Of a DNA stretch of 64,000 nucleotides, positions 38,371 through 47,366 are shown in pieces. Positions within the stretch are counted from its first letter, which is position 1; each line of letters starts with the position of its first letter. The notes beneath the pieces were generated by a model. The model was not told where the DNA came from. It did not search any database and saw only the letters and a list, made by a program, of their open reading frames with translations. Both the position numbers and the translations under genes were made by a program. Origin of the DNA: Azonexus sp. (lineage in GTDB: Bacteria; Pseudomonadota; Gammaproteobacteria; Burkholderiales; Rhodocyclaceae); assembly GCA_017983615.1 (NCBI GenBank), contig JAGOBB010000008.1:1-64000 (forward strand), given 5' to 3'.

Positions 38371-39114
38371 TCAGCCGGGTAAATGCAAGCCTTTGTAAGG
38401 ACTTGTTTCCGGCGCGAACAGGTCGAGGCGATCGGTGAACACCGCCGCCACGCCGCGCCCGAACAGCGTCGCCGCCATCTCCGGCGCGTTGACCGTGTAG
38501 CACAAAATCGGCATACCCATCGCCTGTGCTTCGGCCAGCACGGCATCGCTTACCCCCCTTGCCGAGCAATGCAGGCTGAATGCCTGCAGGCGACGCGCCG
38601 TCGCCGGCCAGTCCGCCGGCACCTGTTCATAGAGCAGGCCGCGAGGAATACCCGGGGCCAGATCGCGGGCGATTTCGACGGCTTCTACGGAAAAGGAGGA
38701 AATCAACGGCTGGATATCGGCGCCCTGCCAGAACTCCGCCGCCAGACTGGCCACCATTTCAGCGGTAACCACCTCGAAGCCGCGCGCAGGCTTGATCTCG
38801 ACATTGGCCAGCAAGCCGAGACTGCGGCACAGTTCTGCCGCTTCGGAAAACTGCGGAATGCGCTCGCCGTTCCCGGCATCGAGCGAAAAAAGAACGGCAT
38901 CCGGTGTTTCGCAGACACGGCCGGCGCCATTGATCGTCCGCTCCAGCGTTTCGTCGTGGATTAAAACCGGCGTGCCATCGCCCGAGAGCATGACGTCGAA
39001 CTCGACGGCTTTGTAGCCCATCCGGGCCGCCAGCCGGATGCCAGCCAAGGTGTTTTCCGGGGCCAGCGATCCGCCGCCGCGATGGGCTATCCAGCGCGGC
39101 AGCAGCAGCTTCAT
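38371..39114 (-). CDS. ugpQ: Glycerophosphodiester phosphodiesterase
   Basis: 247 residues, cytoplasmic form without leader. Motifs: AHRGGGSLAPENTLAG (His10, Arg11, Glu18), EFDVMLSGDGTPVLIHDETLERT (metal and base residues), NVEIKP. It splits glycerophosphodiesters to glycerol 3-phosphate and an alcohol. The ATG overlaps the ugpB stop by four bases, so the two work together on imported glycerophosphodiesters. Confidence 0.92.
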   Translation of the reverse strand: MKLLLPRWIAHRGGGSLAPENTLAGIRLAARMGYKAVEFDVMLSGDGTPVLIHDETLERTINGAGRVCETPDAVLFSLDAGNGERIPQFSEAAELCRSLGLLANVEIKPARGFEVVTAEMVASLAAEFWQGADIQPLISSFSVEAVEIARDLAPGIPRGLLYEQVPADWPATARRLQAFSLHCSARGVSDAVLAEAQAMGMPILCYTVNAPEMAATLFGRGVAAVFTDRLDLFAPETSPYKGLHLPG

Positions 39115-40412
39115 CAGAAGGGCTGCGCCTTCTTCAGGTTGGGCTTGGCAGCCAGCAGCGCGTTACCACGACTGACCGAGGCATCGAGCGCCGCCTTGGC
39201 CGGCTTCTTGTCAGCCCAGACGGCCTCCAGTTCCTCGTTGGTCACAATCCGCACGGCATCGATATTGGCCACCCGCACGGCCGGCTTGCTGCCGTTGCCG
39301 CTGAGCGAGGCATAGGCGATGTCCAGCGTCTTGTCGCCATCCTGCAGCAGCTTGCTGCGCGCTGCCAGGCGAGCAACCGAGGTCAGCGGCAGACCGCCAT
39401 AAGCACGGACCATCTCCAGTTGCATTTCCGGCGACAGCATGAAGGACACGAACTTCGCCGCCTGCTTGTACTGGGCTGCGGAATAGCCGGCACCGATCCA
39501 CAGCGAAGCGCCATCGGCCAGCGACGACTGGCGGCCGCCATAGACGTCATCGTGATAAGGGAGCGGCGCGACCCCGAGCTCGACGCCCTTGGCATCGCGG
39601 AAATCAATGTGCTCACGGGAATCGGTGGTGATCATCGCGCACTCGCCTTCGTGGAACTTGGCGCTGGCTTCGTTGCGGCGGCCGAATAGCTTGAAGTAGT
39701 TGGCCTTGGTCCACGTCGCCATCATCGCGATGTGCTTGACCTGCGGCAGACCGTTGAAAGTCAGCTGCCCCTTGTCCGTCGCAGCCGGCGCACCGGAAAC
39801 GGCGCTGACGTTGTCGATGTGCACCCAGACCGGCCACGACGACGTGTAGGGGCAGGCATAGCCGGCGTCCTGGAGCTTGTCGAGCATGCCCTGCATTTCA
39901 AACCAGGTCTTCGGCGGCTGTTCGGGATCAAGCTTGGCCTTACGGAAGGCGTTCTTGTTGTAAAACAGCACCGGTGTGGAAAAAAGCACCGGCAACGCAA
40001 CCAGCTTGCCCTTGCCGTCGACGACACCGGCCTTCAAGTCGCCGGACAATTCGCCAAACTTCAGCGGCGAACCGGCCTTGGCCATCACTTCGTGCAGGGG
40101 CAGGAACTGCTTGGGCTGGCTCAGCACCTCGCTGACGTCATAACGCCGCATCAGGTTGAGCGCCGCCGGCTTGTCGCCCTTCTCCAGACGCACCAGCTTC
40201 AGCGTCGCCCCGGACTCTTTGTTGAAGCGATCAACAATGGCCTGCAACCGCTCCTCGCCCATCGAACCGAGATTGTGGGCCAGTTCGACTTCAGCCGTAG
40301 CGGCAGGCGTCGGCGCCGGCTTGGCGGCAGGTTTGACCGGCTTGGCAAGGATGGAAGACGACGCCAGTGCTAGAACAAGGGCGACCACGGAGGGACGAAT
40401 ACGGTGCGACAT
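39114..40412 (-). CDS. ugpB: sn-Glycerol 3-phosphate ABC transporter substrate-binding protein
   Basis: 432 residues. Signal peptide to about Ala23 (SSSILA), then an extra Lys/Pro-rich segment (KPVKPAAKPAPTPAA) not usual in UgpB, then the solute-binding domain with AELAHNLG-like start, PYTSSWPVWVHIDN and NGLPQVKHIAMMATWTKANYF. It binds glycerol 3-phosphate in the periplasm. The permease and ATPase genes ugpA, ugpE and ugpC are not next to it in this window, so they must lie elsewhere or upstream order was broken. Confidence 0.88.
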   Translation of the reverse strand: MSHRIRPSVVALVLALASSSILAKPVKPAAKPAPTPAATAEVELAHNLGSMGEERLQAIVDRFNKESGATLKLVRLEKGDKPAALNLMRRYDVSEVLSQPKQFLPLHEVMAKAGSPLKFGELSGDLKAGVVDGKGKLVALPVLFSTPVLFYNKNAFRKAKLDPEQPPKTWFEMQGMLDKLQDAGYACPYTSSWPVWVHIDNVSAVSGAPAATDKGQLTFNGLPQVKHIAMMATWTKANYFKLFGRRNEASAKFHEGECAMITTDSREHIDFRDAKGVELGVAPLPYHDDVYGGRQSSLADGASLWIGAGYSAAQYKQAAKFVSFMLSPEMQLEMVRAYGGLPLTSVARLAARSKLLQDGDKTLDIAYASLSGNGSKPAVRVANIDAVRIVTNEELEAVWADKKPAKAALDASVSRGNALLAAKPNLKKAQPF

Positions 40413-40479
40413 GAACACTCCAAGCAATCCGGAAAGGGGCAAATTATAAAGCCGGCGAACCCTAACCACGCCCACACAT

Positions 40480-40499
40480 TTTTCGCAAATATGCGAAAA
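40480..40499. promoter_or_regulatory. Inverted repeat between ugpB and the lipoprotein gene
   Basis: TTTTCGCA-AATA-TGCGAAAA is a perfect 8-base inverted repeat in the 95-base divergent gap, ending eight bases before the ATG at 40508. It could be an operator or a start-region hairpin. No known box is matched. Confidence 0.4.
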
Positions 40500-40507
40500 T
40501 CCCGGCC

Positions 40508-40939
40508 ATGATTACTCGCCTAATCCTCATCGCCATCCTCTTCGGCCTGACCGCCTGCGATCAGGTCAACCAGAAACTGGGGCTGGAAGATCCGGCCAAG
40601 AAGGAAGCTCGGCTGGAAGTCGAAGCCAAGGCCGTCGGCAGCGGTTGCCGCCAGTCCGGGCGCGCCATCGAAGATTGCTACTCGATCTACGGCTGGCTTC
40701 CTAAAGCTGGAATCTTTGCCGGCTGGCGCGAGATGGACGAATACATGCGCGAAAACAAGCTGGAGACGGTCGAGCCGCAACTGCCTCCCCCTGAAGGCCC
40801 CGGCAAGAAAAAGAAGAAGGCCGCGGCCGACGATGCAGCGCCGGAAGGCGAAGCCAAGGCCGCCCCGGACAGCCACGAGAAGTCGGCCAAGGAAGCCGAA
40901 CCCAAGGCTGCCCCTGAAAAGAAGTCGGACAAGCACTGA
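40508..40939 (+). CDS. Lipoprotein with Lys/Ala-rich tail, unknown function
   Basis: 143 residues with lipobox LTAC (Cys17). A short globular part has two Cys (GSGCRQSGRAIEDCYSIYGWLPKAGIFAGWREMDEYM) that could form a disulfide. From about residue 95 the sequence is low-complexity Lys/Ala/Glu/Pro, likely unstructured or wall-spanning. It lies 44 bases before the sensor kinase and may be co-transcribed with it. Not recognised. Confidence 0.75.
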   Translation: MITRLILIAILFGLTACDQVNQKLGLEDPAKKEARLEVEAKAVGSGCRQSGRAIEDCYSIYGWLPKAGIFAGWREMDEYMRENKLETVEPQLPPPEGPGKKKKKAAADDAAPEGEAKAAPDSHEKSAKEAEPKAAPEKKSDKH

Positions 40940-40983
40940 ACAGCCGTGGCTAACCGACTCGCCACATACCCTCCGGAAACCGC

Positions 40984-43521
40984 ATGAAACTCCCGGCTTT
41001 TCTCGGCGGCATCCGCGGCAAGCTGATCTCCATCTTCGTGCTGATCAAGGTCGTGCCACTGGTGCTGATCGCCTGGTTCGCGTGGCACGCCACCAGCAGC
41101 CTCGGCGAAAGCATCTCGACCAAGGCCGGCGGCATGGCCGACTCCATGCTGTCGACGATCAAGACGCTCGGCCAGACGGTCACCGACGATTCGATCCGCG
41201 CCCTCGACCTCCGCTCGCGCGAAGCCATCGAATCCCTGACTACCGACGCCGCCAAGGAAATCGCCGATTTTCTCTACGACCGGGACGGCGATATCCGGCA
41301 GGCGGTCGCGCTTGAACCTAGCGAGGAGGCCTTCCGCCGCTTCCTCGGCCAGCACCAGCGTCCGGTATACCAGCACGCTCCCTGGAAACTGGCCGAGGAC
41401 GGGAAGTCCTGGGTTCCTGAAAACCCCGTCACCCGGGAAGCGAAAGTCACCCGCCCCGTTCTGCCCGACAACGCCAAGGATTTCCATGCCCGTCCGCCGG
41501 AATATTTTGGCGAAGCGGAGCGGCGACCGCTCTATGTCGAGATGACCTACGTCGATCTCGAAGGCAACGAAAAGATCAAGGTAACAACCGGTAAGCTGTC
41601 CGAAAAAGGCCTCAAAAATGTGGCCGACCGTAGCAATACCTTTGTCCGGGCCGAAACCTACTTTGCCGAGCTAAAGAAGTTGAAGCCTGGCGAAATCTAC
41701 GTTTCCGACGTGATCGGTGCCTACGTCCCGACACACGCCATCGGCCCCTACCTGCCAGCCACACTGGAGAAGGCCGGCAAGCCGTTCAAGCCTGAAGAAT
41801 CGGCCTACGCCGGCACTGAAAACCCCGTCGGCAAGCGCTTCCGCGGGATCGTCCGCTGGGCCATGCCAGTCGTCAAGGGCGGCAAGATCACCGGCTATGT
41901 GACGCTGGCGCTGGACCATGACCATATCCGCCAGTTCTCCGACCGGCTGATGCCGACTGAGGATCGCTACACGCCGATCGCTGACGCCATCAAGGGCAAC
42001 TACGCTTTCATCTGGGACTACAAGAGCCGGTCGATTTCACATCCGCGCGACTATTTCATCACAGGCTACGACCCGCAGACCGGCCTGCCGGCAACGCCCT
42101 GGATGGACGCCGAGCTGTACGCCGAGTGGCAGCAGAGCGGCAAACCATCGCACGAATTCCTCGCCGGCATTCCGGAATTCCGCGACCAGAACCTCAAGCG
42201 CAAGCCAGCCAAGGAACTGATCAAGGCCGGCACCGTCGGCCTCGACTGCCGCTACCTGAATTTCTCGCCGCAATGCGACGGGTGGAAGGCCGTCACCGAA
42301 CACGGCGGCTCCGGCTCTTTCGTCATTTTCTTCTCCGGGCTGTGGAAACTGACCACCGCCGCAGCCATCCCCTACTACACCGGCCAGTATGGCAAATCGC
42401 AGCAGGGCTTCGGCTTCGTGACCATTGGCGCCAACGTCGACGAATTCCACAAGGCGGCGACAGAAACAGCTGATCGGATCAACCGGCTGGTCGAAGAAAA
42501 GGACATCAGCTTCAAGGCCCAGCGCGGCGAACTGCTCGACCACATCGCACAAAGCCTGACTGCAACGGCCTTCGGCCTGTGGGGCTCGACCCTGCTGATG
42601 GTAGTCGTCGTCATCGGCATTGCCGTCTGGATGGCCGGACTGCTGACCGGCCGGATCACCGGAATGATCTCGGGTATACACGCCTTTCAGCAAGGCGACC
42701 TGAAGCGCCGCCTGGATGCGAACTCGACCGACGAGATGGGTGAACTGGCCCACTCCTTCAACCGGATGGCCGATTCGGTCGAGGAATCGTTCAAGCGCCT
42801 CGAAGAAGCCCGGGAGAAGGCAGAGGAAGCCAGCCGCCAGAAATCGGCCTTCCTGGCCACCATGTCGCACGAATTGCGCACACCGCTCAACGGCATTCTC
42901 GGCTTCGCCGAACTGCTCAAGTACGAACTCAACGACCCCAGCCAGCAGGAATACGCACGTGTGATCCAGCAAAGCGGCGAGCACCTGCTCAACCTGGTCA
43001 ACGAAATTCTCGATCTAGCCAAGATCGAATCGGGCGAGATGAACTTCAAGCGGATCGCCATACCGCTCGCCGGACTGGTCGAGGAATGCGCTTCGATTCA
43101 CCGCGTCACCGCCGAGGGCAAGGGTGTGCGCTTCGCGCTGCATCTGGCCGACGACCTGCCCGCCGAGTATTCGACCGACCCGACCCGCCTGCGCCAGATC
43201 CTGAACAACCTGCTAAGCAATGCGGTCAAATTCACCGCAGCTGGCGAGGTCAGCCTGGAAGTCTCCCGCCATGATTGCCACATCGGCTTCGCCGTGCGCG
43301 ACACCGGCCCCGGCATTCCACCTGAAAGCCGCGAAACGATTTTCGAAAAATTCAAGCAACTGGAAAATTTCCTGACCCGAGAGCACGGCGGCACCGGCCT
43401 CGGTCTGGCGCTCGTCAAGCAACTGGCGGAACACATGGGCGGCCGGATCGAGATGGAATCCGAAGTCGGCGTCGGCTCGACATTTACGGTATACCTGCCG
43501 CTGGACGGAACCCATGACTGA
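40984..43521 (+). CDS. Membrane sensor histidine kinase with large periplasmic Cache-like domain
   Basis: 845 residues: one helix near 13-34, a very long periplasmic region (about 35-535) resembling double Cache sensors, a second helix (about 540-562), HAMP (about 563-615), HisKA with the phosphate-accepting His629 in ATMSHELRTP, and HATPase with NLLSNAVKF, DTGPGIP and GGTGLGLALVK. The ligand is unknown. The following receiver gene overlaps by eight bases and is the likely partner. Codons near 41626 (VADRSN) coincide with the dispersed element. Confidence 0.93.
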   Translation: MKLPAFLGGIRGKLISIFVLIKVVPLVLIAWFAWHATSSLGESISTKAGGMADSMLSTIKTLGQTVTDDSIRALDLRSREAIESLTTDAAKEIADFLYDRDGDIRQAVALEPSEEAFRRFLGQHQRPVYQHAPWKLAEDGKSWVPENPVTREAKVTRPVLPDNAKDFHARPPEYFGEAERRPLYVEMTYVDLEGNEKIKVTTGKLSEKGLKNVADRSNTFVRAETYFAELKKLKPGEIYVSDVIGAYVPTHAIGPYLPATLEKAGKPFKPEESAYAGTENPVGKRFRGIVRWAMPVVKGGKITGYVTLALDHDHIRQFSDRLMPTEDRYTPIADAIKGNYAFIWDYKSRSISHPRDYFITGYDPQTGLPATPWMDAELYAEWQQSGKPSHEFLAGIPEFRDQNLKRKPAKELIKAGTVGLDCRYLNFSPQCDGWKAVTEHGGSGSFVIFFSGLWKLTTAAAIPYYTGQYGKSQQGFGFVTIGANVDEFHKAATETADRINRLVEEKDISFKAQRGELLDHIAQSLTATAFGLWGSTLLMVVVVIGIAVWMAGLLTGRITGMISGIHAFQQGDLKRRLDANSTDEMGELAHSFNRMADSVEESFKRLEEAREKAEEASRQKSAFLATMSHELRTPLNGILGFAELLKYELNDPSQQEYARVIQQSGEHLLNLVNEILDLAKIESGEMNFKRIAIPLAGLVEECASIHRVTAEGKGVRFALHLADDLPAEYSTDPTRLRQILNNLLSNAVKFTAAGEVSLEVSRHDCHIGFAVRDTGPGIPPESRETIFEKFKQLENFLTREHGGTGLGLALVKQLAEHMGGRIEMESEVGVGSTFTVYLPLDGTHD
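41601..41637 (-). repeat. Dispersed TGCTACGGTC element, copy 8
   Basis: Minus strand: ATTGCTACGGTC, GGCCA, CATTTTT, GAGGC, CTTTTTCGG. It lies inside the sensor kinase gene, read as VADRSN. Confidence 0.8.
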
Positions 43522-43879
43522 TTCCCGCAATGCCCTGGTCGTCGATGACAATCCGACCAACCGCCTGATCGCCGCGACCCTGCTCCGCAAGCTTGGCTGG
43601 ACGGTCAGCGAAGCGGACTGCGGCGAAGGCGCGCTGGCCAGGGTCGATGTCGAAACCTTCCGGCTGGTCCTGCTCGACATCAGCATGCCCGGCCTGTCCG
43701 GCGAAGAAACCTGTCTCCGCCTGCGCGAGCGCCAGTCTGCGCCGCCGCTGCACATCCTGGCCTACACGGCACACGCCTTTCAGGAAGACACCGACCGCCT
43801 GCTCGCAGCCGGGTTCGACGCTGTCCTCGTCAAGCCGATCAGCCGCCAGCGCCTGGAAGAACTGGTCGCCAGCCTGTAA
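43514..43879 (+). CDS. Single-domain response regulator
   Basis: 121 residues, a CheY-like receiver only. Acid pocket Asp11-Asp12, phosphorylation site Asp55 (LLDISMPG), Thr85 (AYTAHA) and Lys107 (LVKPIS) are all present. There is no output domain, so it may act by protein binding or in a phosphorelay with the overlapping kinase gene. Confidence 0.93.
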   Translation: MTDSRNALVVDDNPTNRLIAATLLRKLGWTVSEADCGEGALARVDVETFRLVLLDISMPGLSGEETCLRLRERQSAPPLHILAYTAHAFQEDTDRLLAAGFDAVLVKPISRQRLEELVASL

Positions 43880-43892
43880 AGCCACAAGTTCG

Positions 43893-43938
43893 GCCAAATG
43901 CTACGGTCGCCGGCAAAAAACGACCAATTTCAAAAATC
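43893..43938 (+). repeat. Dispersed TGCTACGGTC element, copy 9 (full length, intergenic)
   Basis: GCCAAATGCTACGGTC, GCCGG, CAAAAAA, CGACC, AATTTCAAAAATC. It lies between the response regulator and the helicase gene. Confidence 0.9.
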
Positions 43939-43991
43939 GCCGCCGGACATATCCGGCCCCTCGCGAGCTGGGTGGCGTATAATCCCGGCCC

Positions 43992-45530
43992 ATGTCTGAA
44001 ATCAATACCTTAGCCGGCGACAGCGCTGGCACCCTCGCTGCCGAAGCAGCCCCCGAAATCACCTTTGCCGACCTCGGCCTGGCACCCGAACTGCTGCGCG
44101 CAGTACTCGACGAAGGCTACACCAAGCCGACCCCGATCCAGGCCCAGGCCATCCCGCTCGTCATCAGCGGCAAAGACATCATGGGCGGCGCCCAGACCGG
44201 CACCGGCAAGACGGCCGCCTTCACGCTGCCCATCCTGCAACGTATCCTGCCCTTTGCCAGCAGCAGCCCATCGCCAGCCAAGCACCCGGTGCGCGCCCTG
44301 ATCCTGGCCCCGACCCGCGAGCTGGCCATGCAGGTCTACGAGTCGGTCAAAACCTACAGCAAACACACGCCGATCCGCGCCATGTGCGCCTTCGGCGGCG
44401 TCGACATCAAGCCGCAGATCGCCGAACTGAAAAAGGGCGTCGAAATCCTCGTCGCCACACCGGGCCGTTTGCTCGACCACGTCGAGAACAAGAGCGTCAG
44501 CTTCAATTCGGTGCAGGCGCTGGTACTCGACGAAGCCGACCGCATGCTCGACATGGGCTTCGTACCCGACGTCACCCGCATCCTCAACATGCTGCCGGCC
44601 CAGCGCCAGAGCCTGCTCTTCTCGGCCACCTTCTCGGAAGAAATCAAGAAACTGGCCGACACCATGCTGAAGTCGCCGGTGCTGATCGAAGTCGCCCGCC
44701 GCAATCAGGTCTCTGACACCATCACCCACCGCGTCCATCCGGTCTCCGAATACGGCAAGCGCGGCCTGCTGACCAAGCTGCTGCGCTCCGGCGAAATTCG
44801 CCAGGCCATCGTCTTCATGCGCACCAAGCAGGGCTGCTCGCGGCTGACCCGCGAACTGCAGCGTGCCGGAATCAAGGCCGACGCCATCCACGGCGACAAG
44901 AGCCAGCTCGAACGCATCAAGGCGCTCGAAGCCTTCAAGGGCGGCGAAACGCACGCCCTGATCGCCACCGACGTCGCCGCCCGCGGCCTGGACGTCGACG
45001 ACCTGCCCTACGTGATCAACTACGAACTGCCGCACACGCCGGAAGACTACGTACACCGCATCGGCCGTACCGGCCGGGCCGGCAAGATGGGCAACGCCAT
45101 CTCGCTGGTCAGCGCCCGCGAGGTCTGCTACCTGGTCGATATCGAAAAGCTGATCAAACGCCCGATCGAGCAGGTCGAAGTTGCCGGTTTCGAGCCGGAA
45201 CCCGAATACGAATACCCCCCGGGCAACAAGAAAAAGCGCAGCGCCCCGCCGGTCATCGCCCCGGTCGCCCAGCGCCCGGAACGCGGCGAACGCCCCGAGC
45301 GCAGCGAACGTTCCAGCCGCCCGGATCGTGGTGAGCGCAACGATCGCCAGGAGCGTCGCCCGCGCCGCAATCCGATGATCGCCGCCGACGGCTTCGATTT
45401 CAGCAAGCCCTACGAAGACAACTCGCCGCGCGGCGAAGTGCCGGATTCGCCGCAGGCACCCGCCAAGGTTGACCCGCACAAACCCAAGCGCGTCGTCGCC
45501 GCCCTGCTCGGTGGACTCGGTCGCAAGTAG
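43992..45530 (+). CDS. rhlE: DEAD-box ATP-dependent RNA helicase, RhlE type
   Basis: 512 residues. Motifs: Q motif PTPIQAQAIP, motif I AQTGTGKT (67-74), PTRELA, TPGRLLDHV, DEAD (about 180), SAT, DVAARGLDVDDLP, and HRIGRTGRAGK. A basic C-terminal tail rich in Arg/Glu/Ser (about 420-470) is typical for RhlE-like enzymes acting in ribosome assembly or RNA decay. It is a single transcription unit ending at a strong hairpin. Confidence 0.95.
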   Translation: MSEINTLAGDSAGTLAAEAAPEITFADLGLAPELLRAVLDEGYTKPTPIQAQAIPLVISGKDIMGGAQTGTGKTAAFTLPILQRILPFASSSPSPAKHPVRALILAPTRELAMQVYESVKTYSKHTPIRAMCAFGGVDIKPQIAELKKGVEILVATPGRLLDHVENKSVSFNSVQALVLDEADRMLDMGFVPDVTRILNMLPAQRQSLLFSATFSEEIKKLADTMLKSPVLIEVARRNQVSDTITHRVHPVSEYGKRGLLTKLLRSGEIRQAIVFMRTKQGCSRLTRELQRAGIKADAIHGDKSQLERIKALEAFKGGETHALIATDVAARGLDVDDLPYVINYELPHTPEDYVHRIGRTGRAGKMGNAISLVSAREVCYLVDIEKLIKRPIEQVEVAGFEPEPEYEYPPGNKKKRSAPPVIAPVAQRPERGERPERSERSSRPDRGERNDRQERRPRRNPMIAADGFDFSKPYEDNSPRGEVPDSPQAPAKVDPHKPKRVVAALLGGLGRK

Positions 45531-45547
45531 CTTGCGCTGCACACCAT

Positions 45548-45580
45548 AAAAAAACGGCGCCCGATGGGCGCCGTTTTTTT
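45548..45580. terminator. Strong bidirectional terminator between rhlE and the phosphatase gene
   Basis: AAAAAAACGGCGCCC and GGGCGCCGTTTTTTT with loop GAT form a perfect stem with A and T runs on both sides, in the gap between convergent genes. Confidence 0.95.
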
Positions 45581-45595
45581 ATGGTCCGCGTACCG

Positions 45596-46393
45596 CTACT
45601 CGGGCAAACGCGGCACGAATCCGGCCGGCAGTTTCGGCTTCTTGGGCAGCGCCTCGACCAGCTTGATGATAGCCAGCGACAGGTTGTCGCCGCTGCCCTT
45701 GGCGCGTTCCCTGGCCTTTTCGATCAACTGCTCGCAAGCCTGGCGAGCCGAATTCTCGGCGACCAGCGCCCCGAGCTCGGCGTCATCGAAATACGCCCAC
45801 AAGCCATCCGAGCACAGCACGAAGGCATCGCCGGCAACCAGGCTGTCGGTCGCATCGACCGTGATTTTCGGGTCATCCTGCCCGCCCAGCGATGCAAGCA
45901 GGACGTTGCGATTAGGATGAGTGAGCGCCTGTTCGGCCGTAATCTTGCCATTGGCGATCAGATGCTCGACGTAGGAATGATCAACGCTGCGCTTGACCAG
46001 CGTCTTGCCGCGAAAATGATAGAGGCGGCTATCGCCGCAATGCCCCCAGGTCACCCGTCCAGGCTGCAGTAACAGCATGACGGCCGTACTGTGCGGGTCC
46101 ATTTCGTTCATGAAGCGCGACGCCTTGATCATCGTATGCGCTTCGCGCATGCTCCCCTCCAGCAACGACTGGGCGTTCTCGTCGGAGGGTGCGTAATGGT
46201 CGAGGTTATTCTTGGCCGTATGCACGACCTGCTCGGCGGCCAACGCACCGCCAGTATGGCCTCCCATACCGTCGGCGACGACCGCCAGCGCAACGCCGTT
46301 GCGACGGGCATGCGGCAAAATTGCAACGCGATCCTGCTGTTCCTTGCGATCCCCCTGGTGCTGCGCTGCACATGCGTCGACTGCTATCGGCAT
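45596..46393 (-). CDS. PP2C-family serine/threonine phosphatase
   Basis: 265 residues. Metal-binding motifs: QQDRVAIL, VVADGMGGHTGGALAAEQ (Asp/Gly-rich), WGHCGDSRLYHFR, LCSDGLW and GSGDNLSLAII. The family removes phosphate from Ser/Thr proteins, often paired with a Hanks-type kinase, which is not seen nearby. It may act on type VI or signalling partners elsewhere. Single gene, with an HDOD gene 79 bases upstream. Confidence 0.92.
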   Translation of the reverse strand: MPIAVDACAAQHQGDRKEQQDRVAILPHARRNGVALAVVADGMGGHTGGALAAEQVVHTAKNNLDHYAPSDENAQSLLEGSMREAHTMIKASRFMNEMDPHSTAVMLLLQPGRVTWGHCGDSRLYHFRGKTLVKRSVDHSYVEHLIANGKITAEQALTHPNRNVLLASLGGQDDPKITVDATDSLVAGDAFVLCSDGLWAYFDDAELGALVAENSARQACEQLIEKARERAKGSGDNLSLAIIKLVEALPKKPKLPAGFVPRLPE

Positions 46394-46472
46394 CCTTCCT
46401 CCCTTATGGCAGAAAGGTTATCACGAATGGGGGACCGGGTAACACTGTTGCGGCAGTCTGGCGCTGCTAGCA

Positions 46473-47366
46473 TCAGGCCGCATCGCCGGTAGAAAAGCGT
46501 TCGAGCACGATATCGATGAACTCCGGCAAGGCATCCTCGCTCAGCCCCAGCTCCGGCAAGACTTCCGCCTTCAAGCCCTCCCACTCCGGATTCTCGACGC
46601 GCTGGTCGCGGTAATAAATATCGATGGCCAACTGGATGATGGCCACCATGGTGCGCGCCTCGTGCATGCCGAGTTCACCAATCGCCTGGTGGTAACGGAT
46701 GGCGTCGCAGATGAATTCCGGCAGGTGCCAGTGGCGGGCGACCAGATAGCCGACCACACAATGATCGGTATTGAACTTGCGGTCCTCCTCGGCCAGGTCG
46801 ATCCAAACCCCTGGCGAACCAAGCCGCATTTCGGAGCAATAGGATGGAAAGCGCTGCATCAACAACGGTACGCCGCAATCGTGGAAGATGCCGGCGAGAT
46901 AGGCCTGATCCGGAAAGATGTTGCAGACGGCAATCCGCTCATCGGCAATCAGCATGGCCAGCTGCCCGACCGCATGCGAGCGCGCCCAGAAGGCTTCGTA
47001 CACCTGGCGATTCTTCTTGATCTCACCGAGGCCCGACAACGAGATGGCCTGCACGATATTGAAAGTCTGCCGGACCCCGACCGCATGGAGGATTTCCTCG
47101 ACCGAGTTGAACGGCTGATGCTCTCGGTAAGCCGAATTACCAACGACCTTGAACAGCATCGCCGTCAGCCCCGGGTCCTGGTTGATCACCTTGGCCAGCA
47201 ACCTGACGTCAAGTTCGCTGCGCATCATGTGCTTGCGCAGGTCCTCGACAACCCGCGGCTGCGCCGGAATTTTCACACCTCCTTCGAGGAGGCGCTTGAT
47301 GCGCCCGGCGTCCTCGGCGCCCAGTTCCTTGGTGATGTCGAAAACGGATGTTGCCTTGCTGCTCAT
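46473..47366 (-). CDS. HDOD domain signalling protein
   Basis: 297 residues, one HDOD domain (about 25-225): NQDPGLTAMLFKVVGNSAY, SVEEILHAVGVRQTFNIVQAIS, YLAGIFHDCGVPLLMQRFP, FNTDHCVVGYLVARHWHLP, IRYHQ. The HD pair (FHDCG) remains but most such proteins are thought to be non-enzymatic adaptors. The ATG overlaps the glcF stop codon, an unexpected coupling of a signalling gene with glycolate oxidation. Confidence 0.88.
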   Translation of the reverse strand: MSSKATSVFDITKELGAEDAGRIKRLLEGGVKIPAQPRVVEDLRKHMMRSELDVRLLAKVINQDPGLTAMLFKVVGNSAYREHQPFNSVEEILHAVGVRQTFNIVQAISLSGLGEIKKNRQVYEAFWARSHAVGQLAMLIADERIAVCNIFPDQAYLAGIFHDCGVPLLMQRFPSYCSEMRLGSPGVWIDLAEEDRKFNTDHCVVGYLVARHWHLPEFICDAIRYHQAIGELGMHEARTMVAIIQLAIDIYYRDQRVENPEWEGLKAEVLPELGLSEDALPEFIDIVLERFSTGDAA

